Positions 17,566-27,900 of a stretch of DNA of 64,000 bases are shown in pieces (positions within the stretch are counted from its first letter, which is position 1; each line of letters starts with the position of its first letter). The notes beneath the pieces are model-generated. The model was not told where the DNA came from. It was given only the letters and a program-made list of their open reading frames with translations, and did no database searches. The translations under genes were made by a program, and so were the position numbers. Origin of the DNA: Chitinophaga japonensis (lineage in GTDB: Bacteria > Bacteroidota > Bacteroidia > Chitinophagales > Chitinophagaceae). Location of the stretch: positions 918,326-982,325 of the forward strand of contig NZ_VLLG01000004.1 of NCBI RefSeq assembly GCF_007830125.1, read 5' to 3'.

Positions 17566-18690
17566 ATGACCTTTGCCGGAATATTCAGTACGCTCATGCT
17601 GCTTGGCACCCTTCAGGGTTTCATCATCAGCGGTATGCTCTTTATTACAAAAAAACGCCCCCGCCCCAACCGTTTGCTGGGCGTCCTGATCCTGCTCATT
17701 TCCCTCTGCTGCCTGAACCTGTACCTGTATGAAGCTCCCTGGTTCAACGCCAACCCGCTGCTGCCTTTTATCCTCAATTTTATTCCCCTGATCCTGGCCA
17801 TGCCCCTGGGGCCGCTCCTTTATTTTTATGTACAGGCCAGCCTGGACCCCGATTTCAGGCTCAGCAGGCGGCATCGCCGGCATTTTTACCCCGTCATAAT
17901 TGACATCGTGCCCCAACTGACGGCCGTTGTTTATATCGCGGGGCTGCTGGCGGGGTTCAACTGGAACGATGCCCGGCCCTGGGGTAAATTTATAGACGAT
18001 TATAATGTATACGCGGATATTCCCCGCTGGTTGTCCCTCACCAGCTATACCTGGTTGTCTTCCCGGTACCTGGCCGCCTTGAAGGATGTCAACGCACAGC
18101 ACCGGAAATGGATGCGGCATTTCATCCACCTGTTCCTGGCCTTCCAGGTGATCTGGTTTATATACCTGGTGCCGTACGTGATCCCCCCATTGACGGACAA
18201 GGTACTGGATACCGTGGACTGGTACCCGGTATACATTCCCCTCGTGATACTGATCTATTGCCTGGGCATTAAAGGTTATATGATGGCGCCCCCCGAAGAA
18301 ACAGCCGCCCGGAAAGCGGCGCCCTCCCCTCCCCCCGCCGGCGTGATCGCGGAGGCGATGCCCCTGCTCATAAAAGCCATGGAGGAAGACCGGCTGTACC
18401 TGGACCCGGCCCTGAACCTTGCCCAGCTCGCCCAGCACACCGGTCTGGCGCAGAAGACCATTTCCGCGGTGTTGAACCAGCACCTGCAAAAAAGCTTCAA
18501 TGAGTTCGTGAACGGGTATCGCATTGAAGCGTTCAAACAAAAGCTGCAGCACCGGGACCAGGACCACCTGACCATCCTAGGCCTTGCCCTGGAATCGGGG
18601 TTCAACTCCCAGGCTACTTTCCAACGGGCTTTCAGGAACAGCACCGGCATGTCGCCCAGGGAGTATATGCAGCTCCAAAAGACCGGTTAA
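17566..18690 (+). CDS. Membrane-anchored AraC-family regulator
   Basis: 374 residues. Residues 1-245 hold about six or seven hydrophobic segments (GIFSTLMLLGTLQGFIISGM, LLGVLILLISLCCLNLYLY, FIHLFLAFQVIWFIYLV, YIPLVILIYCLGIKGY). The last 100 residues form an AraC DNA-binding domain (LNLAQLAQHTGLAQKTISAV; LGLALESGFNSQATFQRAF). This fusion is common in Bacteroidota and implies that a signal is sensed in or across the inner membrane while the gene is bound from the membrane. The next gene downstream encodes a secreted peptidase, 92 bases away behind a palindrome, and could be its target. Confidence 0.88.
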   Translation: MTFAGIFSTLMLLGTLQGFIISGMLFITKKRPRPNRLLGVLILLISLCCLNLYLYEAPWFNANPLLPFILNFIPLILAMPLGPLLYFYVQASLDPDFRLSRRHRRHFYPVIIDIVPQLTAVVYIAGLLAGFNWNDARPWGKFIDDYNVYADIPRWLSLTSYTWLSSRYLAALKDVNAQHRKWMRHFIHLFLAFQVIWFIYLVPYVIPPLTDKVLDTVDWYPVYIPLVILIYCLGIKGYMMAPPEETAARKAAPSPPPAGVIAEAMPLLIKAMEEDRLYLDPALNLAQLAQHTGLAQKTISAVLNQHLQKSFNEFVNGYRIEAFKQKLQHRDQDHLTILGLALESGFNSQATFQRAFRNSTGMSPREYMQLQKTG

Positions 18691-18717
18691 AACCGGGAAA
18701 TGAGCCGTCAAACTTTG

Positions 18718-18735
18718 CTCAAATCCGGATTTGAG
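18718..18735. promoter_or_regulatory. 18-bp perfect palindrome before the M1 peptidase gene
   Basis: ctcaaatccggatttgag is its own reverse complement. It sits 27 bases after the AraC stop and 47 bases before the peptidase start codon. With no loop and no T-run it is a poor terminator, so an operator for a dimeric regulator is more likely. Confidence 0.5.
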
Positions 18736-18782
18736 TAGGTGCAGCAAGGCAAAATATCTTCATTTGCTCCCAAAAGAACAGC

Positions 18783-21659
18783 ATGAAGCTCCATTTACAA
18801 TTGTGCCTGTGGGCCCTGCTCCTGGCGCCCGTACTAACGCTCGCCCAGGAGCCTGTTATTACGCTTTCCGGGCAAGTGGCCGACGCTGCCACCCGGCAAC
18901 CTGTCGCCTTTGCCAGCATCCAGTTGAAGAACGCCGGTACCGGCACTGCCTCCAATACCTCCGGGGATTTTGTGCTTAAAATACCGGGAAAACTGGCGGC
19001 GGATACCCTGCTGATATCCTGCATCGGGTACCGGGCCATCGCCAGGGCCATTCCTCCCGGCGGTATGCAGGACATGCAGCTCATGCTGGAGCCGGCCATC
19101 ATAGCGCTGCCGGAGATATCCGTGAATGCCCGCAGCGGCCTGGCTATCCTCAGGGAGGCCATTGCCCGGATACCGGACAATTATGATACGGCAGACGCCC
19201 GCCTGACCGCTTTTTACCGGGAGCATATCCGCCTGGACGGGGATACCATCAATTTTAATGAGTCCGTGCTGGACATTTACAAAACCTTCCGCGACGATAA
19301 GGAGCACCATGACCAGATCCGGATCCTCAAAGGGCGGAAAAAGAAAGTGGACCAAAGCGCCGATCCTCAATTTTACGGCTGGATCAGCAATATCATGAAT
19401 ACGGCATACAGCTCCCTGCATGAGGACCTGCAGAAATACAGCGGGCACAAGCGGAGCCTCCTCAACGAAAGGAACCTGAAATATTATCACGTGGAATACC
19501 GGGAAACCACCCGGGAAGGGGACCGCAACCTGCTGGTGCTGTATGTTACGCCCCGTGAAAACAGCCGGAAGGGCCTGGTAAATGCCAGGTTTTTCATTGA
19601 CGAGGCATCCAGGGCCATTGTAAAATTTGAGCTGGAAGCCGCTCCGCGGGGCATTGAATGGGTGAACAAACACGGAAAAGGCGGCTTCAAATACACCATT
19701 ATGTCCAGGATAGTAGGGGCAGATTTCGACTTTACCGGGCTGCGGGTAACGATCCACTATAAATACTTCCGGGGCAAATGGTACCTGGGCACGGTACGGC
19801 GGCATTGGGACGTACTGGTCAACAGCCGGAAACGGAACATCCATAATATGCCGTGGACCGGGGATTTCAGCCTGCTGGTCACTGATGTAAGCAAGGACAG
19901 CGTGCAGCGCTTCTCAGCCGGTGTCAGCGATAAAAACGCCTCCATGAACTACCTGACAGGCGGCGACTACGATGCCGCATTCTGGGAGCATTATAACATT
20001 CTTCAGCCGGACCTGCCGGATTCCCTGCAACAGCCAACGCCCGCAGGCCCGCCGGCCAAAGCCCGGGACACAGCCGCCGTGCGGGTGTCCAACCGGCAGA
20101 ACGGCTTTACCCGGGCGGATACCTTGCGCGGCATGCTTACGCCCCTGCGCACCTGCTATGACGTTACTTTCTATCACCTGGATGTGGACATAAACATGGA
20201 TCAGCGTTCCATTAAGGGCAGCAACAAGCTCCGGTTTAAGGTAGCCGCGCCCTTCGGGAAGATGCAGATCGACCTCTTTGCCAATATGCGGATCGACAGC
20301 ATTCTTTACCGGGATCAGCCCCTGGCCTACACGCGGGAGTCTGACGCCGTGTTCGTGCACTTCCCCGAAGCCCTGCCGGCGGGCAGCGAGCAGGAGATCA
20401 CTGTTTATTACCAGGGCCGCCCCCAGACGCCGGACAGCGCCATTCCCATGCACGGTGGCGTGTTCTGGGACCAGGACAATGCGGGCAACCCCTGGGTGCA
20501 GGTGGCCTGCCAGGGGTCCGGCGCCAGCCTGTGGTGGCCCAACAAAGACCATTTGTCGGATGAACCGGACAGCATGCGCATCTGGATAACCGTGCCCAAT
20601 GGCTTTACGGAGGTTTCCAATGGCAGGCTGCAACGCACCACCCCGGTGGGCAGCCACAAAACCCGCTATGAATGGCTGGTCAGCTATCCTATTAATAATT
20701 ATAACGCTACTTTCAATATCGGAAAGTATGCGCATTACCGTGACCTGTACACCGGCCTTGACACGCTTACCCTGGATTACTACGTAATGCCGTATAACCT
20801 GGACCGCGCCAGGGCCTTGTTCCGGCAGGTAAAGCCCATGCTGGCCTGCTATGAACAGCATTTCGGACCGTACCCTTTTCCCCGCGACGGCTTTACGCTG
20901 GTGGAAAGCCTTCATCCCATGGAGCACCAGAGCGGCGTATGCATTGGCAGGATCACGCCGCAAAACTCCGGGGACACCCACCCTTTGCTCTGGCACGAGT
21001 CCGCCCACGAATGGTGGGGCAATGCCATCTCCTGCGAAGACCTGGCAGATATGTGGATACATGAAGCATTTGCCACCTATGCAGAATCCCTGGTGATAGC
21101 ATGCAGCTACGGAAAAGAAACGGCGCAGGAGTTCCTCAATGACCAGCAGGCAGGGGTGCGTCACCGCGAGCCGGTGATCGGCGTATACGACGTAAACCAT
21201 ATCTTTTATGATATCGGCGACATGTATTCCAAGGGCAGCCTGATGCTGAGCACCTTCCGTAATGTGCTGGACAATGACACGTTATGGTTCCGGCTTTTAA
21301 AGGACATCCAGCAGCATTTCCGCTACCGCACGCTTTCCTCCGATGAGCTGGTGCAATATATCTGCCGCCGTACCCGCAGGGATTACACTTACTTTTTTGA
21401 TCAATACCTGCAGCATACGGCACTGCCCGAACTGGAGCTGTCATTGCAGGAACAGGAAAACAACCTGGCCGTGAAATATCGCTGGAAAGCGGATGTGCCG
21501 GACTTCAGGATGCCCGTAAAAGTGACTACCGCCGTGGATCAGTTCCGTTTTATCTACCCGGAAACCAACTGGCAAAGCATGGTATTGAAAAATATGACTG
21601 CGGAGGATTTTGAGGTAGACGACACGCATTTTTATATAGCGGTTTCGGGATTGGAGTGA
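18783..21659 (+). CDS. Secreted M1-family metallopeptidase with N-terminal carboxypeptidase-regulatory-like domain
   Basis: 958 residues. A signal peptide (MKLHLQLCLWALLLAPVLTLA) is followed by a carboxypeptidase-D-regulatory-like beta-sandwich (about 25-110; GQVADAATRQPVAFASIQLK). Residues 110-430 are an uncharacterised region like that found after such domains in Bacteroidota envelope proteins. The C-terminal half is a gluzincin of family M1: HESAHEWWG is the zinc-binding HExxH, and the third ligand lies 18 residues on in WIHEAFATYAE. The substrate-binding GxMEN motif reads HPMEHQ, a variant. It probably trims peptides in the periplasm or at the cell surface. It is considerably longer than a plain M1 enzyme of this branch because of the N-terminal fusion. 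Confidence 0.9.
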   Translation: MKLHLQLCLWALLLAPVLTLAQEPVITLSGQVADAATRQPVAFASIQLKNAGTGTASNTSGDFVLKIPGKLAADTLLISCIGYRAIARAIPPGGMQDMQLMLEPAIIALPEISVNARSGLAILREAIARIPDNYDTADARLTAFYREHIRLDGDTINFNESVLDIYKTFRDDKEHHDQIRILKGRKKKVDQSADPQFYGWISNIMNTAYSSLHEDLQKYSGHKRSLLNERNLKYYHVEYRETTREGDRNLLVLYVTPRENSRKGLVNARFFIDEASRAIVKFELEAAPRGIEWVNKHGKGGFKYTIMSRIVGADFDFTGLRVTIHYKYFRGKWYLGTVRRHWDVLVNSRKRNIHNMPWTGDFSLLVTDVSKDSVQRFSAGVSDKNASMNYLTGGDYDAAFWEHYNILQPDLPDSLQQPTPAGPPAKARDTAAVRVSNRQNGFTRADTLRGMLTPLRTCYDVTFYHLDVDINMDQRSIKGSNKLRFKVAAPFGKMQIDLFANMRIDSILYRDQPLAYTRESDAVFVHFPEALPAGSEQEITVYYQGRPQTPDSAIPMHGGVFWDQDNAGNPWVQVACQGSGASLWWPNKDHLSDEPDSMRIWITVPNGFTEVSNGRLQRTTPVGSHKTRYEWLVSYPINNYNATFNIGKYAHYRDLYTGLDTLTLDYYVMPYNLDRARALFRQVKPMLACYEQHFGPYPFPRDGFTLVESLHPMEHQSGVCIGRITPQNSGDTHPLLWHESAHEWWGNAISCEDLADMWIHEAFATYAESLVIACSYGKETAQEFLNDQQAGVRHREPVIGVYDVNHIFYDIGDMYSKGSLMLSTFRNVLDNDTLWFRLLKDIQQHFRYRTLSSDELVQYICRRTRRDYTYFFDQYLQHTALPELELSLQEQENNLAVKYRWKADVPDFRMPVKVTTAVDQFRFIYPETNWQSMVLKNMTAEDFEVDDTHFYIAVSGLE

Positions 21660-21688
21660 GGAAGTGCGTAAAGTGGCCGCACAAAAAG

Positions 21689-21712
21689 GGAGCCGGATAT
21701 ACATCCGGCTCC
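21689..21712 (-). terminator. Rho-independent terminator for the leftward gene at 21757
   Basis: ggagccggat / atccggctcc form a 10-bp stem with a 4-nt loop between two convergent genes. On the minus strand it is followed by CCTTTTTG, so it terminates the leftward gene; it may also slow rightward transcription. Confidence 0.75.
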
Positions 21713-21756
21713 ACATGCTACTCCAGCTTAGACCCATTTTATGCTATCACCTGGAT

Positions 21757-22830
21757 CTAAAAGTTTAACCTGAACGTGTATATGTAATGGTCATACAGGG
21801 CTACGAGCGTTTTATTGAACACACGGAAAGCCGTGAGCTTTTTATCTCCCAGGTGAGGGAGGTAAAAGCTGAAGTGATAGCTGCCGTCATCCAAAGCATA
21901 CACATCAATGGCCGACACTTGATCGAACATTGACTTCTTTTCATTATTGGCCATGAGCTTTGAATTGACGTATACCCACTTGCCGTCCATGCAGCTCAGG
22001 CGGTTCACCACTCCCCCCGGAGAGGTGAGTGTTTGCGTCCCTTCGGATGCCAGCGAGGCCACCTTAATACGGGCATGGCTCACGGTATCGATGGTTCTTC
22101 CCTTGTATTGTACATGCAGGTTGGTATCCAGACACAGAAACTGGTTGCGGTAATAGTATACATACACCAGCCTGGCTACCCCCGGATCGTAATGCAGTAC
22201 CCCATCCGTACAAAAAACACCGTCTACCTGCTTCTCCAGCACCGGCGTGCGCGGCTGCAGCCAGCCCGTATCCAGGGTACGCTTGGCCAGTATATTCTGC
22301 CGGCTGGCGCTGTCATACATACGCAGCACAAAGGAGGCCGGCGATACCGGGCTGGCATTATAGAACTGCCGCCGCCCTTCCGGCAGGCGCCGCAGCACCA
22401 GGTCCGGCATGGAAGCATGCAGTAGCTGGCCCCGGACACCCACGGTCATGTACACATCCGGCGAATCGATCGCCACCGTGGCGGGACCGGCGATGCCGCC
22501 GCCCTGCTGTATGTCCAGGCGGATGTGCGAGGTATCTGACAGGGCGTAATCCGTTTTCAATACATAGGTGGGCGCCACGGCGTTACCAAGATAAATGTGG
22601 GTAGGCGTGGCGCCGGCTATGTAAAAGGAATTGTACTTAATATCCAGGATCTGCTGCGGCGTGGCCATGTGCGGTGGCACGAGGCGGATAAAGCCATTGG
22701 GCCGGTGATTGATCTTATCGGATGCAACATACAGCAGCCATACGGTAGCAATGCTGAGGAGAAAGCTGCACAAGGCCAATCCTATCCTGTGCCGGTGCTG
22801 CCGGAGCGAGTGAAATAGACGGATACGCAT
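21757..22830 (-). CDS. Hypothetical protein with a single N-terminal membrane anchor
   Basis: 357 residues from the ATG at 22830 (MRIRLFHSLRQHRHRIG); the frame is open further only to a TTG. A basic N-terminus and one hydrophobic helix (LALCSFLLSIATVWLLYVA) place the remaining 320 residues in the periplasm. That part is rich in beta-strand-like, tyrosine- and valine-rich segments (YVYYYRNQFLCLDTNLHVQY) with repeats reminiscent of a propeller. I do not recognise the family. It lies downstream of a DUF6520 peptide on the same strand, so the two may act together. Confidence 0.75.
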   Translation of the reverse strand: MRIRLFHSLRQHRHRIGLALCSFLLSIATVWLLYVASDKINHRPNGFIRLVPPHMATPQQILDIKYNSFYIAGATPTHIYLGNAVAPTYVLKTDYALSDTSHIRLDIQQGGGIAGPATVAIDSPDVYMTVGVRGQLLHASMPDLVLRRLPEGRRQFYNASPVSPASFVLRMYDSASRQNILAKRTLDTGWLQPRTPVLEKQVDGVFCTDGVLHYDPGVARLVYVYYYRNQFLCLDTNLHVQYKGRTIDTVSHARIKVASLASEGTQTLTSPGGVVNRLSCMDGKWVYVNSKLMANNEKKSMFDQVSAIDVYALDDGSYHFSFYLPHLGDKKLTAFRVFNKTLVALYDHYIYTFRLNF

Positions 22831-22905
22831 GATAAAATAGTTTACAAACAATTGAATAAGGCCATTGGCAGCAGCGGGCTGCCAATGGCAGGTATAAGGG
22901 GGTGG

Positions 22906-23151
22906 TTAGGATTGTTTGTAGTAAGGTGCTGTACATCCAGGGTTTTGATAGTAAGTAAGTGTCCCAGAAGTACAGATCGTGCCGGTATTTGTTGAAGCGC
23001 AATTCCCCGGCAGAGTCGCGCCGGAATCACAAGTTCCAGGAAAAACTGAATCTACAAACCATACAAGTTGCTTAGAACTGGCTTTGGCAGCCCATGTACC
23101 CATAATTCCCAGCGCAAAAGCGCAGGCGGTTAAAAACAATTGCTTTTTCAT
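22906..23151 (-). CDS. Small secreted cysteine-rich peptide, DUF6520-like
   Basis: 81 residues from the ATG at 23151 (MKKQLFLTACAFALGIMGTW), chosen because it opens directly with a signal peptide; 18 further upstream codons are unlikely. The mature part of about 57 residues has four cysteines (GTCDSG, GNCAST, TICTSG, NPGCTAP) that could form two disulfides. The overall pattern matches the DUF6520 family of short Bacteroidota peptides with no known function. It stands between the SusD-like gene and the membrane-anchored unknown, 75 bases before the latter. Confidence 0.7.
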   Translation of the reverse strand: MKKQLFLTACAFALGIMGTWAAKASSKQLVWFVDSVFPGTCDSGATLPGNCASTNTGTICTSGTLTYYQNPGCTAPYYKQS

Positions 23152-23425
23152 AGAAAGATTTTGGTTAATTTTTATGTCCCCCCTGCCATTAACAGGCGCA
23201 GGCATTGCCTGTCTCTTTTATCGATAATAGCTTGTATTGCTTTGGTGCAGATAAATACAGTGGCGGGCCGTTTTCAGGTTCATGGCCATTCACCAATAAG
23301 TTTCCGTAGCTACTGTATACTTTTGCAACGGGCAGATACGGCCCGGCAGTGAGCATCTTGTTCAGGTAATATCCTGCATCATCTCAGTACGGCGGCATTT
23401 AAAGTGGCATTTCATTTTCACCTGG

Positions 23426-24922
23426 TTAATGATATCCCGGGTTCTGGGTCAGGTTCTTATTCAGGGATAACTCTCTTTGCGGAATAGGATAGAGCGTATC
23501 AGCAGGCTGCCAGCCAGGGCTTTTTACCATGCTTAGCACGGCATTTGCCGTACCCGTGCGTTTCAGGTCCAGCCAGCGGTGCCCCCATTCGGTAAACAGC
23601 TCCACCCGCCTTTCCTGCGCTATGGCCGCCAGCAAGGCAGTAGGATTGCCGGCCGTAGTGGAGGACAGCCCGGCCCGCCTGCGCACACTATCTATATCGG
23701 CCCTGGCGCCGCTCACATCGCCCATCCTGGCCCTGGCCTCCGCTCTTACCAGGTATTGCTCTGCCAGGCGCAGCACCATGGAATATTCTTTTTGCTCGAC
23801 GCCGGTTTGCACCTTGTACTTGGCCGGGAAGTAATACACGGTATTGTCCACAATAACACTATCTACCCAGGCTGCCCGGCGCTGGTCCCCATTTTCAAAG
23901 GCCTGCAGCAGGTGCCCGCTCAGCACGGTTGAATTGTTTTCCCCACTGCCTGGCGCCGTGCCGAGTATAAAATTCTTTCCTTCCCAGGTATTGAAGCCCT
24001 CTGCATTATTCGGCTCCAATTGCCAGATGGCTTCCCGGCTGTTTTTCAGGAACACACCGCTCAGGCTATCCAGGCTGTAGGTATTCGTTTGGCTGATCAC
24101 AGCGGATGCCAGGGCTTCCGCCTGCTCCCACCGACCAGTGTACAGGTAAGCGCGGGCCAGCAATGCCGCGGCTGCCCAACGGTTGGGGCGCACCCGCTCC
24201 CCGGTTACATATACGTAGTTCTGACCCAGCCCAGGCAGTTCATCAAACCGGGCCTGGGATGCCTGCAGGTCCTGTATGAGCTGCTGGTACACCTTTTCCC
24301 CGGGCATCCGGGCCTGCACGATATTTTCCTTGTAATTGGTAGTGGTCAAATAGGGCACATTCCCAAACAAATTTACCAGGCAAAAATGGCAAAGGGCGCG
24401 TATAAACAGGGCTTCGCCCTGCAGTTGCACTTTGGTAGCCGGTGTAACGCCGTTGGACCTTTCCAGTCCTTCCAGCACCGCATTGGCGGCATAAATATGC
24501 TGGTAGGCCTCATTCCACAAGGCGGTTTCAATAGCGGCATTCGCAGGGCTGATGGCATTCCCGTAAAACTCCCGTGGTATTGCTTCCGTGGAATAACTTT
24601 CCAGTTCGTCTGCAGAAAGAGCGCCCAGAACAGTCAGGCTCCTGGTATTGCCGCTGAACAGGCCATTCTGGCTCAGCATTTTGCCATAGATGCCAGTTAC
24701 GGCCGCCCTGGCCGTTATATCACTGGTAAAGATCACCGGCTCATAGGTTTCTGTGCCCGGCAAAGGCACGTCAATAAACTTTTTGCAACCCGGCGTTGCG
24801 AAAAGAAAAAGTGAAAAAGAAAAAAGAAAAAAGAACATCCTGGGAGCGGTATAGCACTTCTCTTCCCTCCCCCTGTTGGAGAGCCTGTAAAGAAATAATA
24901 TTTGTTGATCCAGTTGCTTCAT
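23426..24922 (-). CDS. SusD/RagB-family outer-membrane lipoprotein
   Basis: About 498 residues. The signal region FLFSFSLFLFATPGCKKF ends in a lipobox, with Cys as lipidation site. Helical TPR-like segments follow (AAALLARAYLYTGRWEQAEALA; EQYLVRAEARARMGDVSGAR), and the C-terminus GWQPADTLYPIPQRELSLN is the usual SusD ending. It captures a ligand at the surface for the SusC-like channel encoded just upstream. Three starts are possible: GTG 24928, ATG 24922 (15 bases after the susC stop, chosen for its spacing and positive N-region) and ATG 24838 (shorter signal peptide but no basic residues). The ligand is unknown; no glycosidase is adjacent. Confidence 0.92.
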   Translation of the reverse strand: MKQLDQQILFLYRLSNRGREEKCYTAPRMFFFLFSFSLFLFATPGCKKFIDVPLPGTETYEPVIFTSDITARAAVTGIYGKMLSQNGLFSGNTRSLTVLGALSADELESYSTEAIPREFYGNAISPANAAIETALWNEAYQHIYAANAVLEGLERSNGVTPATKVQLQGEALFIRALCHFCLVNLFGNVPYLTTTNYKENIVQARMPGEKVYQQLIQDLQASQARFDELPGLGQNYVYVTGERVRPNRWAAAALLARAYLYTGRWEQAEALASAVISQTNTYSLDSLSGVFLKNSREAIWQLEPNNAEGFNTWEGKNFILGTAPGSGENNSTVLSGHLLQAFENGDQRRAAWVDSVIVDNTVYYFPAKYKVQTGVEQKEYSMVLRLAEQYLVRAEARARMGDVSGARADIDSVRRRAGLSSTTAGNPTALLAAIAQERRVELFTEWGHRWLDLKRTGTANAVLSMVKSPGWQPADTLYPIPQRELSLNKNLTQNPGYH

Positions 24923-24937
24923 ATACACAAGGCGTCT

Positions 24938-27900
24938 TTAAAGGGTGAGTTGCAGGCCCAGGGTCCATACCCGTAGAGGCGGGTATACATCTTGGTCTGC
25001 AGCCACTTCCGGGTCCCGGCCTTTATAGGGGGTGATAGTAAACAGGTTCTGCCCCTGCAGGTAAAAGCGTGCATTTTTTAAATGCGCAGCTTTCAGCCAT
25101 TTGTCCGGCAAGTGGTAACCCAGGCTCAGGTTCTTCAGGCGTATAAAGGAGGCGTCTGTAATAGCAGCATCGCTTCTTCCCAGGTTGAAATCTGCATCCA
25201 CAGCTTCTTCTCCATAGGCTTGCGTAAACCGCTGCACATTGCCACTGCTGCCCTGGGCCTGCCAGCGGTCCATTACCCCTGCCGGCTGGTTAATCATAGC
25301 CACTCCCGGGGCATTGTAGGTATACAAATAATTGAACTGGTGCTGCTTCACAAACTGGATCAACACATCCAGTTGCCAGCCCTTGTATTGCAAGCTATTC
25401 TGCAAGCCGCCATACAAAAAGGTACCGGTTCTCTTGGTAGCCACATAATCGGCATACGATAACTTGCCATCCTTGTTGGCATCCTCAAACTGGTAAATGC
25501 CCGTGACGGGATCTATTCCCAAATAACGAAATCCTTTCAAGATGTCCAGGGACTGCCCCACCACGTAAGTATTGTTATAGGAGCTATTTTCAATATTGGG
25601 AAATGCCAGCAGCTTATTACTGGGAATGGTGATATTAAAGGCCGTGGTCCAGCTCACGCGTTCGTTCTTTATATTCACCATGTTTAATTCCAGTTCTATA
25701 CCGGTATTTTGCACCAGGGCCGGGAAATTGCTGATGATGGTATTAAAGCCGCTCATACCGGGCAAGGCGTACTCTACCAACTGGCTGGAGGAACGGTTGC
25801 GGTAATAGCCGGCCCGGAACAGTAACTGGTCCTGCCGGAAACCCAGTTCCAGCCCTATTTCCAGCTTTTTACTCAGTTCCCAGCTATAGTCCGGGTTATA
25901 GAGGCGGGTGGGCGATTGGCCCCTAAGCCCATCATAAATGGAAGAAGGAGAATAAGTGGAATAATAGCCATAATCCGCGATCTGGTCATTACCCGTGCTG
26001 CCATAGCTGGCCCGCAGCTTGCCATAGCTCAGGAAAGGCAGGGTGTGTCGTACCCATGGCTCCGTCGAAAACAGCCAGGCTGCGCCAATGGATCCGAAAT
26101 TCGCAAATTGCCGGCCGGGACCAAAGCGGCTGGAGCCGTCCCGCCTGCCGGTTAGGTTGAGAATATATTTGCCCTGCCAGTTATAGGTAATGCGCCCAAA
26201 CAAGGCGCTATAGCGGTATTGGTAATAAGCCGATCCAAAAGGAGAGAGACTGGTGGCTGCCTGCATATTTTCCAGCAGAGCGTCGCTGGTAAAACCGGTG
26301 GCGAATACTGCTTCCTGCTCCCGTACATCCTCCTGGAAGGTGGTACCAACCAGCGCCTCAAGCGTACCGTCACCCAGGTGCCCCCGGTAACTAGCCTGGG
26401 GTTCCACAATCCAACTGTTGATGCTACCTGCAGAAAAATAGGAAACCCCCGGCTGATTATATACCGGGTTAAAAGAGCGGATGGGATTCGGTTGGACTTC
26501 GTCCATCAGCATCCAATTGTAGCCCCCGCTGGTTTTCAGCTCCAGGGCATGATTCTCCTGGTCCAGTATTTTATAGCTCAACACAGCGTTAGTCAGCAGG
26601 TTCTGGGTCTTGCCCTTATAGGTCCTCATTAATTCCGCCATAGGGTTACCGACAAAGGTCCCCCCCTCCCAGTTCAGGGAGCCACCCGCATTATAAACCT
26701 CCGGTGCATTAGGCGCGGTGCTTGAAAAGGCCGCCAAGTCTTTTCTCGGCAAATAATTCTTTTCCGACACAAAATTGGAAACAACGGACACCTTACCCCG
26801 TTGATCAGGCGTGTACAGGGCAAGGTAAATACCCCCAGCGGCTTTCTGGTAGTTAAAGCTTGCGGGGTACGCCGTTGTTTCCCGCCGGTACCCTCCATTT
26901 ATACGGACTTGCGTAGTGGCGCTTCCACCGGAGAAGGCCAGTTGGCCGTCTGTGATTTTTGCTGTCCCTCCCAGCAGCAGCTCCTGCCAGTCCGTATAAC
27001 GTGTGGTGTCCCAACGTGTGAGATCATAATCAAAGGCATGTGGTTGTGTGTTATCATTCGCAAATGCTTCCCGGCGCATTTGCAGGTATTGCTCCGTATT
27101 TAAATATTGCACGCCATGCGCCATCTTCCCGATGCCGGTATAAATGTTCGCATCCATCTGCAGCTTACCTTCCTTCCCTTTTTTGGTGGTGATCAGTATC
27201 ACCCCGTTGGCGCCCCTTGATCCGTAGATGGCAGTGGCATCCGCATCTTTCAGTACTTCAATGCTTTCAATATTTGCTACATTGATCATGTTCAGGGGAT
27301 TGGAGGCGCCCAGGGGGCTGATGCTTCGCCCATCCTCCAGTATATTGTTCAACGTTAGTGAGGTTCCCGGAAACGGCACCCCGTCTACAATATACAGCGG
27401 GTTGTTCCCTGCTGCGATACTGTTGCGCCCGCGCAGCTCCACCTTCACCTCCCCGCCCGGCAAGCCGGTCTTTTGAATAATATTCAGGCCAGGTACACGC
27501 CCCTGTAAGGCCAGCAGCGGGTCAGACACCGGTTGTTGGGCAATCTCCTCTCCCGTCACCCTGCTGATGGAACCGGTCAGGTTGCGCCGGGTACTGGTGC
27601 CGTAAGCTATCACCATTACCTCGTCCAGTCCTGTCACTGCCCGCACCAGTTGTACGCTCAGCGAAGAGTCGCTCTCTACCTGCATTTCTTTTGGGAAGTA
27701 CCCGATGCAACTGATGGTCAAGGTTGTGTTTTTCCTGATATTAGATAATGTGAATCTTCCTTTTCTATCAGTATGGTCGCCTTTTTGCATACCATTTACG
27801 ATCACGGACGCGTTCCGCAGGGGTGCGCCCTCCTGGTCGGTGACCAGACCCGTTATTTCCATGGTCTTTTCCCCGGGCAGCTTGCCCAGTAGCGGGTCGC

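Noticed and set aside
17485..18567. Minus-strand open frame of 360 codons
   Set aside because: Antisense to the membrane AraC regulator; its translation is rich in Gln, Gly and His and lacks any domain.
19914..21200. Minus-strand open frame of 428 codons
   Set aside because: Antisense to the M1 peptidase catalytic half; no motif or signal, so it is a by-product of codon bias.
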